Source of the DNA: Streptomyces sp. NBC_01267
GTDB lineage: Bacteria; Actinomycetota; Actinomycetes; Streptomycetales; Streptomycetaceae
DNA length: 64,000 nt
NCBI RefSeq assembly: GCF_036241575.1
Contig: NZ_CP108455.1
Coordinates: 4,963,501 to 5,027,500 of the forward strand
Direction: 5' to 3'
Positions 62,654 through 64,000 of the stretch are shown piece after piece. The notes beneath the pieces are model-generated. The model was not told the origin of the DNA. It was given only the letters and a program-made list of their open reading frames with translations, and made no database searches. The position numbers were made by a program, and so were the translations under genes. Position 1 is the stretch's first letter. Each line of letters begins with the position of its first letter.

Positions 62654-64000
62654 GTACGACGGCCTGTCGTCGACCTCGACGAGATTGTTGCCGCGGAGCG
62701 TGTAGAGCATGCCCCGGTCCACGTTGACGTGCGGGCCGCTGTACCAGACGCCGTTGATGCCGGCGACGACCGTGCTGACGGCGAACGTCTTCGGGTGGAA
62801 ACGGAAGAGCGTGGTGTCCGAGACGCCGTAGACCACACCGCGGTTGACGACCATGGCGCCGAATCCCTTGCAGACACTGCTCACATCAGCGGTGTGCACC
62901 ACCTTGCGGGTCCGTACGTCGATGACGAACGACGCGCCCTTCGTGGTGAGTCCGTAGAGGTTCCGGCCCTGCACCGCCAGCGCCGCCACCCCCGCGGTCT
63001 GCTGCGTATCGACGCGCCACTTCTCCCGTCCGGTGACCGGATCGACAGCGACGACGGTGGCGCGCGGCCCCTCCTTGGCGTCGTTGTCGCCGCCCAGGTA
63101 GGCGACGCCCTGCCGGTTGACCACTGCCCGCACCATCTGGACGTCGTCGATGGGGTTGACGTAGGAGGCCGACTTCCCGGTCCTCGGGGAGTACGTCCAC
63201 AGGGCGCCGCCGCCCTCGGTGTCGGACTGCACGCCGACGAGGAACAGCTCGTTCTCCGGGTCCCACGAGGTGTCCAACGGCCGGTTCTGCTCACTGGGGA
63301 AGTGCGCGGCCTGCTGCGGCTGCTGCCGCTTGGCGGGGTCGTACCGATAGATGCCCAGCGCGTCGTACTGACCTGTGTACAGGCGTCCCTCGATCACCTC
63401 GGCGTCCTTGGCCTCGCCGGGTGCCTGCAGGTTGACCACCTCGCCGGTCCGCAGATTGCGCCGGGAGATGGAGCTGTTGCCGCCGACGTAGACGTACCCG
63501 CGGCCGGCGGCGATCCCCATGCCTGCCTGCGGACTGGCGGGCGCGCCCGCCTCCTTCAGGTCGGTGACCACCGACGTACGGGCCGCCAGGTCGATCTCGG
63601 CGACGAAACCGTAGCCCGAGACGACCGCCAGCTTCCCGTCGGTGTGGTCCACGCCCCAGATCTCACCGAGGTCCGGTCCGTCGAACTCGACGGGGGAAAC
63701 CGTCCTGTCTGCCTTCGAGTAGGCCTGCACCCCCGCCTCGGAGGCGAAGTAGATCCGGTCCTCGTCGGCGGTGAACGCCTTGATGGTCTGCGCCTGGGTG
63801 GGTACCACGGTGTACGAGGAGAGGTCGTTCAGGTCCATCAGCGCGAGCTTCGAGGGATCGACTCCACCTGAGGTGCCGACGACCAAGTGCTTGTCCATGA
63901 CGGCGAGTTCCCGCAGGCTGGGGTCCTTCTCCATCTCCTTGGGCACGATCGAGGTGAAGGTGCGCTTCTGCCGGTCGAAGGCGAACAGCGATGCCCTGCT
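62651..64000 (-). CDS. Beta-propeller (PQQ/NHL-like) protein, N-terminus beyond the window
   Basis: 449 residues visible; the frame is open to base 64000, so a GTG at 63946 is probably internal. Repeated blade pattern with 40-50 residue spacing: KLAVVSGYGFVAEIDL, RGYVYVGGNSSISRRNLRTGEV, GVAYLGGDNDAKEGPRATVVAVDPVTGREKWRV, RNLYGLTTKGASFVIDVRTRKVVHT, GVVYGVSDTTLFRFHPKTF. Resembles PQQ-like propellers. The missing N-terminal part prevents judging whether it is secreted. Function unknown; the neighbouring sugar transporter suggests a link with polysaccharide use, but this is only inference. Confidence 0.8.
   Translation of the reverse strand, partial: SRASLFAFDRQKRTFTSIVPKEMEKDPSLRELAVMDKHLVVGTSGGVDPSKLALMDLNDLSSYTVVPTQAQTIKAFTADEDRIYFASEAGVQAYSKADRTVSPVEFDGPDLGEIWGVDHTDGKLAVVSGYGFVAEIDLAARTSVVTDLKEAGAPASPQAGMGIAAGRGYVYVGGNSSISRRNLRTGEVVNLQAPGEAKDAEVIEGRLYTGQYDALGIYRYDPAKRQQPQQAAHFPSEQNRPLDTSWDPENELFLVGVQSDTEGGGALWTYSPRTGKSASYVNPIDDVQMVRAVVNRQGVAYLGGDNDAKEGPRATVVAVDPVTGREKWRVDTQQTAGVAALAVQGRNLYGLTTKGASFVIDVRTRKVVHTADVSSVCKGFGAMVVNRGVVYGVSDTTLFRFHPKTFAVSTVVAGINGVWYSGPHVNVDRGMLYTLRGNNLVEVDDRPSY

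Overview
The window is chromosomal DNA of a Streptomyces-type actinomycete. GC is very high, codon third positions are almost all G or C, GTG and TTG starts are frequent, and the content is typical of the genus: mycothiol amidase (mca), an XRE/DUF397/ATPase trio, DrrAB-type ABC export, a DasR-type chitinase operator, a STAND/TPR ATPase and GTP-dependent PEP carboxykinase. The gene order metB - ilvA - greA - mca - pckG - D-aminoacylase resembles the S. coelicolor core region as I remember it (not checked). I saw no rRNA, tRNA, transposase, prophage or CRISPR array.

Layout. 1-4.5 kb: a membrane protein cut by the window edge, a lipoprotein L,D-transpeptidase, and a sulfur operon on the minus strand (CoA-disulfide/polysulfide reductase with rhodanese domain, membrane rhodanese, CstR-like repressor) preceded by two 16-bp repressor-like palindromes. 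4.5-24.6 kb: mostly housekeeping and conserved genes (APH(6)-type kinase, orphan immunity-like protein, msrA, metB, sigma-like protein, MarR regulator, ilvA, DrrAB-like ABC transporter, greA, mca, a large STAND ATPase with TPR repeats, Uma2 nuclease, DUF255 protein, PAQR membrane protein). 24.9-28.7 kb: pckG, a small conserved protein and an AlaA-type aminotransferase. 28.8-36.0 kb: two divergent operons around a 21-bp dyad, encoding N-acyl-D-amino-acid deacylase, a D-serine-dehydratase-like PLP enzyme, a PfkB sugar kinase, an IclR regulator, RidA and a GntP/DsdX-family permease. I read this as a D-amino-acid (probably D-serine) catabolic module. 36-46 kb: glycosyltransferase, ECF sigma factor with a membrane partner, the ATPase/XRE/DUF397 trio, a LuxR-type regulator, aminopeptidase P, secreted serine protease and GH18 chitinase.

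46.5-55.9 kb is a complete Tad/Flp pilus locus of the Gram-positive type: a zinc-ribbon protein of unknown role, CpaB, a single-polypeptide fusion of a TadZ/CpaE ATPase with a TadE pseudopilin, a second TadE with a Gly-Thr hexanucleotide-repeat leader, TadA, TadB, TadC, Flp pilin, a TadG-like protein, a lipoprotein and an OmpA-family protein. No prepilin peptidase is in the window. 56-62.5 kb holds DUF2461 and a carbohydrate ABC operon (lipoprotein binding protein, two permeases, a 2-hydroxyacid dehydrogenase) next to a hybrid DeoR-HTH/LacI-sensor regulator. A beta-propeller protein runs off the right end.

A second theme is the abundance of short tandem repeats (units of 6-28 bp). They fill intergenic gaps or encode repetitive linkers; those inside genes are almost always multiples of 3 bp. 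The observations I would follow first are the TadZ-TadE fusion, the D-serine-like module with its dyad and unusual deacylase metal site, the persulfide-sensing operon with paired operators, and the triple dyad controlling the XRE/DUF397 genes.
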